64,000 nt of DNA from assembly GCF_047511655.1 (NCBI RefSeq), contig NC_133400.1, positions 1,493,001 through 1,557,000 on the forward strand, in the 5' to 3' direction. Source of the DNA: Castor canadensis. Lineage: Eukaryota > Chordata > Mammalia > Rodentia > Castoridae. Shown here piece by piece: positions 1-9,815 of the stretch. The notes beneath the pieces were generated by a model, which was given only the letters and a program-made list of their open reading frames with translations, searched no databases and was not told the DNA's origin. Made by a program: the position numbers and the translations under genes. Within the stretch, counting starts at the first letter, position 1. Each line of letters begins with the position of its first letter.

Positions 1-829
1 TGACATGGACACTGCAGGGTTCCTCCTTCCTCAGAGCAAATTTTATTCTCATTAAACATAACCAGATCATCCCCTGAGAAGGGCGAGTCATCCTGGAGAG
101 CGGGTGGAATCCTTTGCTGTACAGCTGTTCCCAGCATTCGGCAGGGGAAGCCTGGAGCCACTGCCACCTCTCAGCCCGCCCGCCATGCTTCTCCAGTGAC
201 CGTCCTCCAGCTCCATCTCCGCTCTACCTCCCTCCCCCGGAAGATCCCCACCATTTTCCCAACCAGGGCTCAGCTCAGAGGTCCTGAATAGAGTGAGGGT
301 TCATCAGATGCATGGGCTTGGCTGGGCTGTGGTGGCAGCTGTGTGGCCCCATGCATCTCAATGCAGCTGTGAAGGTGTTTGGTGGATGTGGTCACCATCA
401 AGTCAGTTGGCTTCATGTCAAGGTTATTTTTGATAACGTGCATGGGCCTCGTCCAACATATCACAGCATTAAAAACAAAACAAACTCCCCCAAAATGAAA
501 GAACGTCACCTGGAGTCACTCTCTACATAGACTGCATTGTCACCTCACTGAAAGTGTCCCTGGCTAGCCCTGGCTCCCCAAGACAGACTCACTGCAGACC
601 CTCCATCTGGAACAAAGGGCCAGTGGCTTCCATGCAAGTGCTTATGAGGTTTACTCTGACCCAGTCCTCAGGCTCCGTGAGCCCCTCTTGCAGAGCCATG
701 AAACACTGTGAAATTATCTTACAGAGGATTGCATGGTCATGAACCAGAACCTGCTCAACACAGGAAGAAAAACTCACCTCCAAAGTATCAGCAAGGCCCT
801 CACTAACAGCTAAGTTCAGTCTACACAAC
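1..829. other. intergenic, nothing recognised
   Basis: Mixed-composition sequence with only short open frames (under 101 codons) on both strands. No repeat family, exon or RNA gene was recognised. Confidence 0.6.
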
Positions 830-1113
830 AACCTACCCATCTGCCTATCCACCCACCCACCCATCCATTCACCATCTACCCACTCATCCATCCATTCATT
901 CTTCTACTCATCCAGCAGCCAGCCATCTACCCACCCATCCATCCATCTACCCACCCATCCATCCATTCATTCACTCATCCACCCATCCATCCACCATCCA
1001 TCCCTCAGCCCATCCATCTACTTGCCCATCCATCCATCCATCCACTCATCCATCTTCTCATCCATCCATTCACACCTATCCATCTACCACTCATCCATCT
1101 ACCCATCATCCAT
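830..1113. repeat. simple repeat (CCAT/CCAC)n
   Basis: About 280 bp of imperfect tetranucleotide repeat built from CCAT, CCAC and CATT units, running CCACCCACCCATCCATCC and similar. It is interrupted by ACTCATC and TTCATT variants, which indicates an old, degenerate array. Open frames across it encode only repetitive low-complexity peptide. Confidence 0.95.
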
Positions 1114-1299
1114 TTCATTTTTAAAGGTCCTTATACTGTTATACTCTTGCTGCATGCTGGTTTACAAAGCTACAATACAGTAGACCCTTAGTATATGTGG
1201 GTATATGGTTCCAAGGAGGCTGCCATTGAGAATACCATGACTGTTCAAGGTGCATACAGCTCAGCACTCTAAAACTGCTCAAATTCACCTCCACGCAGA

Positions 1300-1692
1300 T
1301 ATATAATAGTATGTACTGAAAGCTGTTGAATGGTGGGGAAGGAAGGGGTAAGGGAGGGTAATGGAAGGGTTTGAATTGACCAAAGTAAAGTGCAGTTACA
1401 GTGGGGGTTCATGGAGAAACCCCTTTGAACACTGACTGGAATTAATAATGAAAGACAGGGCTGTGAGCTAGGTCCAGTGAGAGGGAGTGTTCACGGGATG
1501 GGAGGGTGATGCAGATGAAGGTGAGGGAAGTTTGATGGGCTTCATGCACGAAATAGAACGACGAACTCTCTTGTGATTGCTTTAAGTGGGGCAGGGAGGG
1601 GGGTGTGTGGGAGATGGTGGGGGTGACTTAACCAACGTATAAGCCTATTTGAATTGTCCCTGTGCAACGAATGTATCATAATAAAAATGAAA
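1300..1692 (+). mobile_element. LINE-1 3' end (probable), copy 1 of a family shared with 58.2 kb
   Basis: Purine- and G-rich sequence ending in AATAAAAATG followed by A-rich tail. It shares a run of blocks with 58285-58698 in the same order: TGTACTGAAAGCTG-like, CCCCTTTGAAC, GGGGCAGGGAGGGGG, AACCAA(C/T)GTA, AATAAAAATG. Both are plus strand, about 390-410 bp, and clearly diverged. A G-rich tract followed by a polyadenylation signal and A-tail is what rodent LINE-1 3'UTRs look like, so I infer a 5'-truncated LINE-1. An LTR or another non-autonomous element is the alternative. Confidence 0.65.
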
Positions 1693-2328
1693 AACAACCT
1701 ATACCTGCACGTACAGTAGGTCCAAGCATTTACAGCTTGATCCCACACGGAATAGGCTACATCGCTGGCCCAAAAGTCACCGTTGCGTGCGTCAACACTG
1801 CTCTCCAAAGCCAGCTCTTGTCTCATGCTCTTGACGGGCCACCCTCCAACAAACCTAAAGCTTTCACTTCGTCACCTCAATAAAGCACGCACCCTTGAGG
1901 CATCACTTGCTTTTTGGGAGGCAGATTTTTCACAAAATCCAAGGCCAGGAAACACTCTGCAGATCACACATGAGTTAAACACACCTGGCCAAAGCAAGGG
2001 ACTGGCTGAGCTTCTCGGTGCACGGGATCTAAAACTTCTTCTTTTGGAATTCTTCCCATTTATTTTTTTGTACGTTTATTTTGACCACGCTTGGTCAAAG
2101 CTGGGTGGAACACACCTGCTAGTAAGACCGGCTTGCTGTGCCTGCATACAGCGCGAGTTAGGGACTTTTCAACAGCTTGGTCAAGTAAGACGATGGACAC
2201 AAAAACCAACAGGGTGTCATTTGCCTCTGTGAGGAGCATGGAGACAGAAATGGATGAAATGCCGCACAAATGTGAGAGGAACTTGTTGAGAAAACCAAGA
2301 CAACTGTGAGCGTGAAAGTGGCCTTACA
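1693..2328. other. intergenic, nothing recognised
   Basis: Unique-looking sequence containing a T-rich patch at 2037-2080. The 149-codon plus-strand open frame at 1783-2232 has no recognisable domain. No RNA gene or mobile element was identified. Confidence 0.55.
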
Positions 2329-2396
2329 ATGTGGGCTGGAGCCTGACTAGCAAGCACAAGGTCCTGAGTTCAAACCCTAGTAACTGCAAAGGAAAA
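2329..2396 (+). mobile_element. ID-like tRNA-derived SINE fragment
   Basis: Contains CTAGCAAGCACAAGGTCCTGAGTTCAAACCC-like sequence (written here as consecutive motifs CTAGCAAGCA and GAGTTCAAACCC), the tRNA-type B box and 3' end of the SINE that recurs through this window, followed by an A-rich segment. The 5' half with the A box is missing or too diverged. Confidence 0.75.
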
Positions 2397-3460
2397 GTAT
2401 ACTTTTTTCCTGAAATATCAATTTATTGACTGACATTTCAATTTATTTGAATTCTATTTTATACAACTATAAAATAGTTGTTTGAAATCTATTAGATACT
2501 AAAGAATATCTGTTTATTGATGCAAATTTTTAAAAAGTCACTCAGTGACCTGGCATTTGAAAAGACAAGGCTGATGACTCTTTCTGCTACATGTTCACAC
2601 GTGTTCATTTGTCTTCCAAGCCTGTCTGACTGTACCACTCTGTCACTGGCATTTTTCTTAAGAATGTCTTTTCTTCATTATTGGTTACATTTTTTCTTAT
2701 AAAATCTCCCCCAATGTCTCTCATGCTGTCCTTCATGACTGGTAACTCGAAATCGTTGACCCCTTGATGCACTCCACCGGGAGGTTTCGGATTTTACAGA
2801 GAAAACACTTTTCCTCCATGCCGGAGGGCCAGTCAACTGCAGGCACATTCTCCCAGTTCTGCTTTCCCCCGTGGGAACGTGTGGTCTCTCCACTGGGCAT
2901 TTGTACAGGTGACGTCTTTTGTCTCCATTCTGGGAACCTCTCGTCCACTGATACTTTAATCGCCAAATTTCACCCCCCAAGTGTGTTAATATTCCAACCA
3001 CATCTAAATGCGGCAAAACCTTAAATGCTGTCTCAACAGCATTCCGCACGGGTACAGAATATAGATACATCCAATTAAAAAATGTGGACTTCATCAGAAG
3101 CCTATTCCACATGTCTAACATTCCAGAGTGGAATTGTAACGTTGCGCGTCCAGCCATGAGGCAGGAAGGGTCGTGCACTTGCCTCTGTCAGCTCACCCGA
3201 CTCTGGCAGGAGGAACTGGGGATCTGGCTTTGAGCTAGCTTCATCTGCAGCAGGCGTCACAAACTGAAGTTTCCAGGCCCAGCACTCACTAATTTGAAGT
3301 TTCTCGCCTATCTTGTATAAAACGCAGTCAAAATTTTGAGAGCTCATCATGCCTGAAAGCTTCCAATGCCAGGTTGACCAGTTTGATTTGCAAAGGCCCC
3401 GATGCATCTGAACCCTGAGTGGTGAGGTGTCAGGCTGACCCGATCATTTTGTTGTTGTTG
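2397..3460. other. intergenic, AT-rich start, nothing recognised
   Basis: 2400-2720 is AT-rich (runs such as AAAATAGTTGTTTGAAATC). 2730-3450 holds open frames on the minus strand of up to 166 codons without recognisable domains. It may be very old repeat sequence, but I cannot assign a family. Confidence 0.5.
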
Positions 3461-3552
3461 TCATTAGTTTGGTGGCACTGGGGGGTTTGAACTCAGGGCC
3501 TCACACTTGCTAGGCAGACGCTCTACCACTTCTGTACTCCATCAGCTCCCGG
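3461..3552 (-). mobile_element. ID-like tRNA-derived SINE
   Basis: Reverse complement of the window's common SINE: the plus strand reads GGGTTTGAACTCAGGG, then CTTGCTAGGCAGACGCTCTA, corresponding to the B box (GAGTTCAAA) and A-box region. The GTTGTTGTTGTC run at 3452-3465 on the plus strand is the complement of its A-rich tail. Confidence 0.85.
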
Positions 3553-4524
3553 TTTTGTTTTTTAATTCAGCATCAGTCCATCATGCAGCTTGTGGCTGAG
3601 TTCCTCTGTTTGATGGCTACCCACGTTGACAGCCTCATCGTCCCCTTGGGTGGGAGAACCTTTTCACCAATCCCTGTTCATGGCAGCGTCGCAGGTTCCC
3701 AGCACATTTTATTGCCCCGTAGGTATCTCTGTGGCATGACAGAAGATTCTTTGTTCCTCCGAGGTGCAAATCTGGACATTTTAAACTGAATAAACAAAGC
3801 CTTTATCCCTCCTGTGTTCCCCACTGGCCTGGCCTGCTGCAGGCTGGAGGCACCACATTCTCCACCAGCCACTGGGTGGGAAATGGCCTAGTGTCAGAAG
3901 ATGCAAGGCTGGCTGGCTCCACACCGTCCCCACCACCTGCAGCAGGCGGCATAGCTGTTTCCTTCCCCTGGCCCTGGGCACACCTGCATCCTGACACCCT
4001 AAATGGAATATTTTAGGTAAGTTGGTTTGGGAAGAGTTGAGAAAAGAGAAATGGGTTGACAGTTTCCTGCCAGACCTCAGCCCTTCTCCACCCATGAGCC
4101 TCTCTTACTCTTGGGAAAGATCGCCACGAAGCCACGAGTGCAGGGTGCGTGTGAGCAGACCCCTCCAAGTCGGCTTTAACACAACAGTGCAGCCACACCT
4201 CGTTAAAAGTAAAAGAACCAGGACAAATGCCAGCTGAAGAGGAGGCACCACTGACCTGAGAAGAAATTCACTGAAAATCATGATGTCCCAGACAGATATT
4301 CTTGCCCACCAAAGCCTCTGGATCTGATGGTAGTGGTTTCTGTTTAAAAGGGACATTGGCAAGTGTCAGAGATGCCTGGTTAAGGCCGGTGGAGCCTCTC
4401 TGCTAGCTCCTGTCCCAGGATTAAGGGATGGCACAGAAGTGCCCTCCACGGAGCCCATGTGACCAGCTGCCATTCAGGTAAAATCATCTACTCGGGATAT
4501 GGAAATACCAAATGAGTTCATGCT
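3553..4524. other. intergenic, nothing recognised
   Basis: GC-balanced sequence with open frames up to 104 codons on the minus strand. No splice-flanked coding stretch and no repeat family was recognised. Confidence 0.55.
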
Positions 4525-4640
4525 TCAGGAAACTGAGTCAAACAAGGAAAGGCAAGCTGCCCAAAGTCACCCAGGTCACCAGGGCTATTAGTGTTTGGGG
4601 TCCCCTCCACCATCAGACAGGCAGCCAGACAGAAAGGCAT
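4525..4640 (+). mobile_element. MIR-like ancient SINE fragment
   Basis: Contains GGAAACTGAGTC followed by CTGCCCAAAGTCACCCAGG. This matches the conserved MIR core order of GAAACTGAGGC, then CTTGCCCAAGGTCACACAGC. Diverged and partial. Confidence 0.55.
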
Positions 4641-6450
4641 CCTCTTTGCAGGGCTCACCGCTGAGCCCAGGATGTCCCATTCTCTTATGCCTTGGAGGCA
4701 CAGGTGCAAAGGGGGCGTCCCTGCCTTATGGATGACAGCCTTGCCCCCCACCACAGTCACAAGGTGCAGAGACAGCTGGCCCAAGTGTCTGCACCGATAG
4801 AAACACCATTGCGCAACAGGAAACATGAACCATCTCTTAGAACAAGGCACATAAGCTTAAATGATACGAAGAGGGTTGAGATAAATATTTAGAGGTTTTG
4901 ATGAAATGCAGCTCTGCTGGAAGGAAAAGGAGAAGTCAGAAAGAGGCTCATCCATCACCCTGCCTTTGAGAAGTGAGCTGGAAGAAGAATGTGGGAAAAG
5001 CCACTTGCCCACACTTCCCGTGTCCACACCACCTGCCACACCCACTGATTCACCCTTCCTTTCCCAGCAGCATCCTGTGAAGAGCTGTGGGGCTCAGTCA
5101 GCCATGGCCTGTCCTCTAGGGACAGCACGAAGAGGGCAGATGGGCCCTAGGTCTGGCCATAGATGACTCAGCCCAGAAGGCTCCCATGGAGCACCACGCA
5201 TCGCACTCACACACACAGGCATCATCACAGTTGATCCACAACCTTCGGCTGTACACCACAACCATGCCCAAACTCTTGGGGAAACTGAGGCCAGAAAGGG
5301 TAGGTGTGCAGCTCTGTATCATATCAGCAAGTGAGCAGCCACCCCACATTCTTCCTCTCCCCTTGACAACATCACTTGCTTCAGTTCCAGGCCCAGCCCT
5401 TCAGAACAATCCCAGGGTAATAGATTGCAGCCTGGGGCTGCAAGGCTGAGCCATCCTCTGGGTGACCAGTGGAAAGGACAGTCAGAAGGACACACGGCAC
5501 CTGCAAATGTGCAGAGGAGAGACCCTGGAGACAGGATTGGCTCTCCGGGCTGGACCGAGTGGAGGGAGATGGAGCAGGAGGGCTGCAGACCATCCCGAGA
5601 AGCTGCCCTTCGAAGGAGCAGGAGAGACATGCTCAGATGCTGGAAAAGTCACATGGTGGCAGAGGTTGACAGCCTCTTAAGCGCTTGTCCTCCCACACTG
5701 TCCCTCACGTTCACAGCCTCAGTAAGATGTGACCGATACTAGCACGGGGACCCCAGATCCTCCCTGGACATTTTGATTAGCCTCACAGCAGACTAAATAA
5801 ACTCTCCCGGCAGAGCCCACCGCTGTGACATTCCCAGACCTGAGTGGGTCAGGCATGGCATGGTCACAGGATGGAGGTTTGGGGAGCTTCAGAAGGGGGG
5901 TGGTGAGGGGAGAGGGGCTGGAGGTGGCCCTGCCCGCTCTTGCAGTGGTAGGGAACAAGGCTCGGTCACCCTCTGAGCAGCCGTCAACTACATACCTGAT
6001 TAGCAGGTGACATCCCTGGGCACTGGCTGTCTGGATGCCCTAACATCTGTGGGTGCTGTGTGATAGAGCCATGAGGTAAACTGAGTCCTACAGAGGGAGA
6101 AACATCACTGCAGCTGCTCCACTGGCAGCCAGGGCTTAGTGAGAAGCCGGGGCAAAGCAGCCTCTCTGGAAACCAGTGTTTGGGGCTGTTTTCTCCAAGG
6201 CCTTGTTACCAAGGACAGCTTGTTCCAAATCCCTGCCCCTCACCTGAGATCATCATCCATCTTCATGGAAAGATGGAGTAATGATTTCCATCCCTGCTGC
6301 CCAGGTTGGTGCTCATGGGCCAGACCATGGTTGGCACAGCAATGAAACACAGCTGGGAGAAGGGGGCCCTGAGCGATGGCCAAGCACCTCCCGCCTGTGC
6401 CTCCACAGCACTGAGCGTCCTCCCAGGAGAGAAGGTCCTTCTCCATCACC
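4641..6450. other. intergenic, possible MIR remnants
   Basis: Mostly unassigned. A MIR-like trace lies at about 5270-5330 (CTTGGGGAAACTGAGGCCAGAAAGG). Several short open frames near 5425-5742 overlap in three frames and look like GC-driven chance frames. Confidence 0.5.
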
Positions 6451-6454
6451 GCCT

Positions 6455-6600
6455 TGTCACCTGGACCAGGCCATGCCTAGCAGCTCCTTGTGTGAACTAC
6501 GCCATTTAACTCTCCTGATGGCCGTAAAAATACAAAGTTTATCCTGCTTGTAAAGAGAAAAATCTGATGCTGAGCCCCGGTGCATCTGCTCAACACAGGG
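6455..6600. mobile_element. possible MIR fragment
   Basis: GCCATTTAACTCTCCTGATGG followed by GTAAAAATACAAAG and TTATCC resembles the MIR segment with ATTTAATCCTCACAACAACCC and the cell-content TATCCCCATTTTACAG. The match is weak and based on order of short motifs only. Confidence 0.4.
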
Positions 6601-6683
6601 CCAAGACTATTGAATGGCGACAGGACGGTCTCTTGAAGCACTGCTGCTGGCACAGCAGGAATCTGCATGCAGAATATGAGCTA

Positions 6684-6757
6684 CGGAGCAGGGGTGGGGC
6701 CGAGTGGTAGAGCACCTGCTTAGCAGGTGTGAGGGTCTGAGTTCAAACTGTTCTGAA
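6684..6757 (+). mobile_element. ID-like tRNA-derived SINE
   Basis: GGCCGAGTGGTAGAGCACCTG (A box region) followed by AGCAGGTGTGAGGGTCTGAGTTCAAAC (B box region), spacing typical of a tRNA-derived SINE of about 75 bp. It sits directly at the edge of the LINE-1 piece that follows. Confidence 0.85.
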
Positions 6758-7160
6758 AATGAGAGAATGACGTTGGGCCCCCACCTCACACCACATGCAA
6801 AAATTAACTCAACTAGATCGAAGGCCTGAACCGTAAGGGTAAAAGCTGTAAAAGTCTTAGAAAGAAACAAAGGTGTGAATTTTCATGACCTTGGATTAGG
6901 CAATGGTCTTAGGTAAGACCAGCAAGAAAAGAACACAGCAAGAAAAGAAAAAATAGATACATTGTATCAAAATTAAAACTTTTGTGCAAGGGTCACCATC
7001 AGGAAAATGAAGACACAATGACAGAAAATGTTTGCAAATCACCAGTGATAAGGATGTATATCTAGAAAATGTAAAGAACTCTTATGACTCAATAACAAAG
7101 GCAGAAAATCTGAGTAAAATGTGGGCAAAAGGCCTGAATAGAGGGGTCAAAGATGAGTTA
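6758..7160 (+). mobile_element. LINE-1 ORF2 3'-region fragment, degenerate
   Basis: Recognisable by consecutive LINE-1 ORF2 segments: TTCATGACCTTGGATTAGGCAATGG, then ACATTGTATCAAAATTAAAAC with TTTTGTGCA, TTTGCAAATCACCAGTGATAAGG, and ATGTAAAGAACTCTTATGACTC with GTGGGCAAAAGGCCTGAATAG. No long open frame survives; it is an inactive, 5'- and 3'-truncated remnant. Confidence 0.88.
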
Positions 7161-8870
7161 ACAAGGCCACGGAGAAGGCCAAGGTCAGAGAGGCAGGGAT
7201 GACTGGGTCCTCTGAGGCCCTCCCTGGGAGAGTGGACCCAGCCACCGCCAGGTGCAGTGGTAGCAGCTGAGGGTCTGAGAGGCAGAGCAGATGCTTCAGC
7301 AGCTTCCGTGTGGGATCAGAGCACCCACGACACCATCCGGACACGCGCAGTTCTACTTTGGAGAGGACCAGCGGACCAGGAAGGGGGAGGTGGGTGTGAA
7401 CACAAGCTGTCCCCAGCACTGTCATGGGTCTCATGCTGAGGCAGACCCGGGGCTGGCTGAGAGGTGGGAGCAGTCAGCTGTGTCCTGCATGGGGTAAGCT
7501 CTCACTGGGGGGGTGGCGGCTGCCCAGCACCTCCACAGCCCTGCCCCCTCCAGGGGCCTCTGGAGTCTGGCACTGGATGTCCCCTGACAGACAGACGCGT
7601 GTGACACAGGCTGTTTCTCCAAGCAGGTCCCACTTCCTCAAACACAGGGAGAAGGTGACCCTGTACAGACATTCAGTGGTAAAACCCCGTCTCCACTCCT
7701 GGGCACTGCACTGTTGACATCTGTGATACAAATGAACCAAGAAGAAAACTGCAGATCAGAGCCACGGTGAGGGAGTCCGTGTGCATGTTCACAGCTTCTT
7801 GCTGCAGAGGCCAGGGACCACAAGTAGCTGTTTCCCCCATGTTCTGTGCCCGACCTCCACTCAGGGACCATAAGGGTCAGAAGTAAAGGCTCCCGACGGC
7901 CTCTTCCATCTCCAGCCCTGCAGAGCTGTCGCAGAGCTGCTGAGCGGCCTCTGGGGAACCCTGACATGTAGCACCTTGCCCTAAACATTCTTGCCCTGCA
8001 CGCACTGCCTTGGTGATTGAAGTCCAGCCACTTCTCTGTGCCATACAGAACCACGACACTCTAGGTGGCTCCCATGCCCCGCTTTGTCCCTGGTGGACAA
8101 GCAGAGCCTCTTACATCCGATGCATTTTCTCTCCTTCCCCTGGCACCGTGCTGTGGGCATTCACGCACCTGGCACAGCACCCCTACTGGGCATCCATACA
8201 CCCTGTACAGTGTCCCATGCTGGCAGTCGCCCAGCTAGAGGTCTTCACCCCTGGAAAGTCGAAAGTTGCTGTGGCAGCCAGGTCCACCTGCACCTATGAA
8301 GCCCACCTCAGCCCTTTGTGAGGACATCAGCCACCAGAAGGAGACTCTGCTTTTTCTCTGTTTGAATCTGTGTCAGCAAAACAAGCAACAAGGGGCCGTG
8401 TGACGCGGTTCAGACGAACACACAGCTAATTCACTCAGCAACACCAAATGTACGGGTGCCAGAAGGGCTGTTGCACTCCGGGGCAGTGGCCAGATGCAGG
8501 TGCTGCACTGTTAGGAACAGCAAGACGGAGAACCAGTGTCGCGTCCTCAGGACGGCACTCCTGCTCCAATTCCAGGGTTCTTCCTCACCATGACAAGAGG
8601 CAGCTGCTGCAAAGAACACCGTCCTTATGAAAATGGAAAGACTCGGGTAAGTGGCACAGATGGCCAGGTGGGGACGGCTGGCCTGGGGCAGCCCACTTGT
8701 AGAAATCAGAACCCGATGTCCCGTGTGTTATGGGTACCTAAGCAGAATCCCCATGAGTTGCTAGAAGGAATGGGGGAAGAGAGATTTCAGCAGTACTGGA
8801 TTTTTATCTGGTGTCCTTTGACCTACCAAAGCAGTAAATATTGCCAACTGCAGGGTTTTGTTTGTTTATT
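7161..8870. other. intergenic, nothing recognised
   Basis: GC-moderate sequence. Open frames reach 138 codons (7638-8054 minus) but show no domain, signal peptide or splice context. No repeats were recognised. Confidence 0.5.
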
Positions 8871-8871
8871 C

Positions 8872-9178
8872 TTTGGCAATACTGGGGTTTGGACTCAGGA
8901 CCTGGAGCTTGCCAAGCAGGTGCTCTACCACTTGAGCCACACCCCAGTCATTTGTGCTTTATTTACTTTTGGAATAGGGTCTCTCATTTTCCCAGGGCCA
9001 GAGCGGATATGATGCTTCTATTTTATGCTTCCAAGTAGCTTGGGCAACAGGTGCCACCATACCCAGTTTTATGCTTGGGGTAAAGTCTTGATAACTTTTT
9101 TCCCAGGCTGCCCTTGAACCTTGCTTCTCCCAAGTGGCTGGGATTACAGGTGGGAGCTGCCAGGCCTGGCCCATCAAC
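8872..9178 (-). mobile_element. composite SINE, B1 + B1 + ID (three units)
   Basis: On the plus strand the order is: ID-like unit (ACTGGGGTTTGGACTCAGGAC ... GGTGCTCTACCACTTGAGCC, 8878-8945), a first 7SL/B1-like unit (AGTAGCTTGGGCAACAGGTGCCACC, about 8955-9065), and a second B1-like unit (GTGGCTGGGATTACAGGTGGG, about 9075-9178). Read in element sense this is B1-B1-ID. The same three-unit order occurs in the opposite orientation at 55079-55415, so this is a family structure and not a chance juxtaposition. Confidence 0.82.
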
Positions 9179-9429
9179 TTCATTTTGCACTTTTTATGAA
9201 GGCCTTCAAAGTTTCATACTTGTGGATCAGAAATTTTGCTTCTTGCCAAACTTTGTCTCTCTTTTGGCCCACAGGAACAATAATCAGATTTCAGTTTTCC
9301 CAAGCATGCTGGGCTTGGAGGGCTGGAGGTGAGACTGTGGCGTTTTGTAAAGACACTTAGAAAGTGAAGAAGCCCCGTCTGTGCGAGGTACTGCGATGTG
9401 CCAGGATGGAGACAGAAGGACCGAAATGG

Positions 9430-9815
9430 ACACCCACACCTGCAATGGGCTACATTGTGTGTCCTCCAAATTCATATATGGAGGCCCTGACACCCCCCAC
9501 CCGTGTGGCTGTACTTCGAGATAGAAATTTTAAGGTACTTAAGGGGCAACGAGGTCCTGAGGGTGGGGTCCTGACCCAACAGGGCTGACAGCCTCATAAG
9601 AAGAAGGAACAGCAGAGATCTTCCTCCCCCTCCCTCCCTCCCGCCTGCCTCCTCTCTTTCTCCCTACCTCATCCCTCTCTCCCCACAGAGGAGACAGGAA
9701 AGGAAGAAGCTGCCCTTCTGCAAGTCATAGAAAATGGCTTCTGGCAAACCATTGCTGGAGGCTCCTCAGTTTTGGATGTTCGGCCTCCAGAATGGTAAGA
9801 AACAGATTTCTGTCA
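9430..9815 (+). mobile_element. MLT1-like MaLR LTR
   Basis: Matches in order the ERVL-MaLR LTR landmarks: CATTGTGTGTCCTCCAAATTCATAT, a CCTCATAAGAAGAAGGAACAG segment, GAGGAGACAGGAAAGGAAG, and the 3' GGCCTCCAGAATGGTAAGAAAC. A CT-rich tract (CCCTCCCTCCCTCCCGCC) at 9620-9665 interrupts it, probably a later expansion. Old and non-coding. Confidence 0.75.

Noticed and set aside
2678..3178. 166-codon minus-strand frame
   Set aside because: No recognisable protein and a low-quality start context; nothing supports transcription.
6684..6757. tRNA gene suspected from A-box and B-box words
   Set aside because: All such hits in the window share the ID-like SINE 3' structure and A-rich tails; none forms a plausible intact tRNA cloverleaf.
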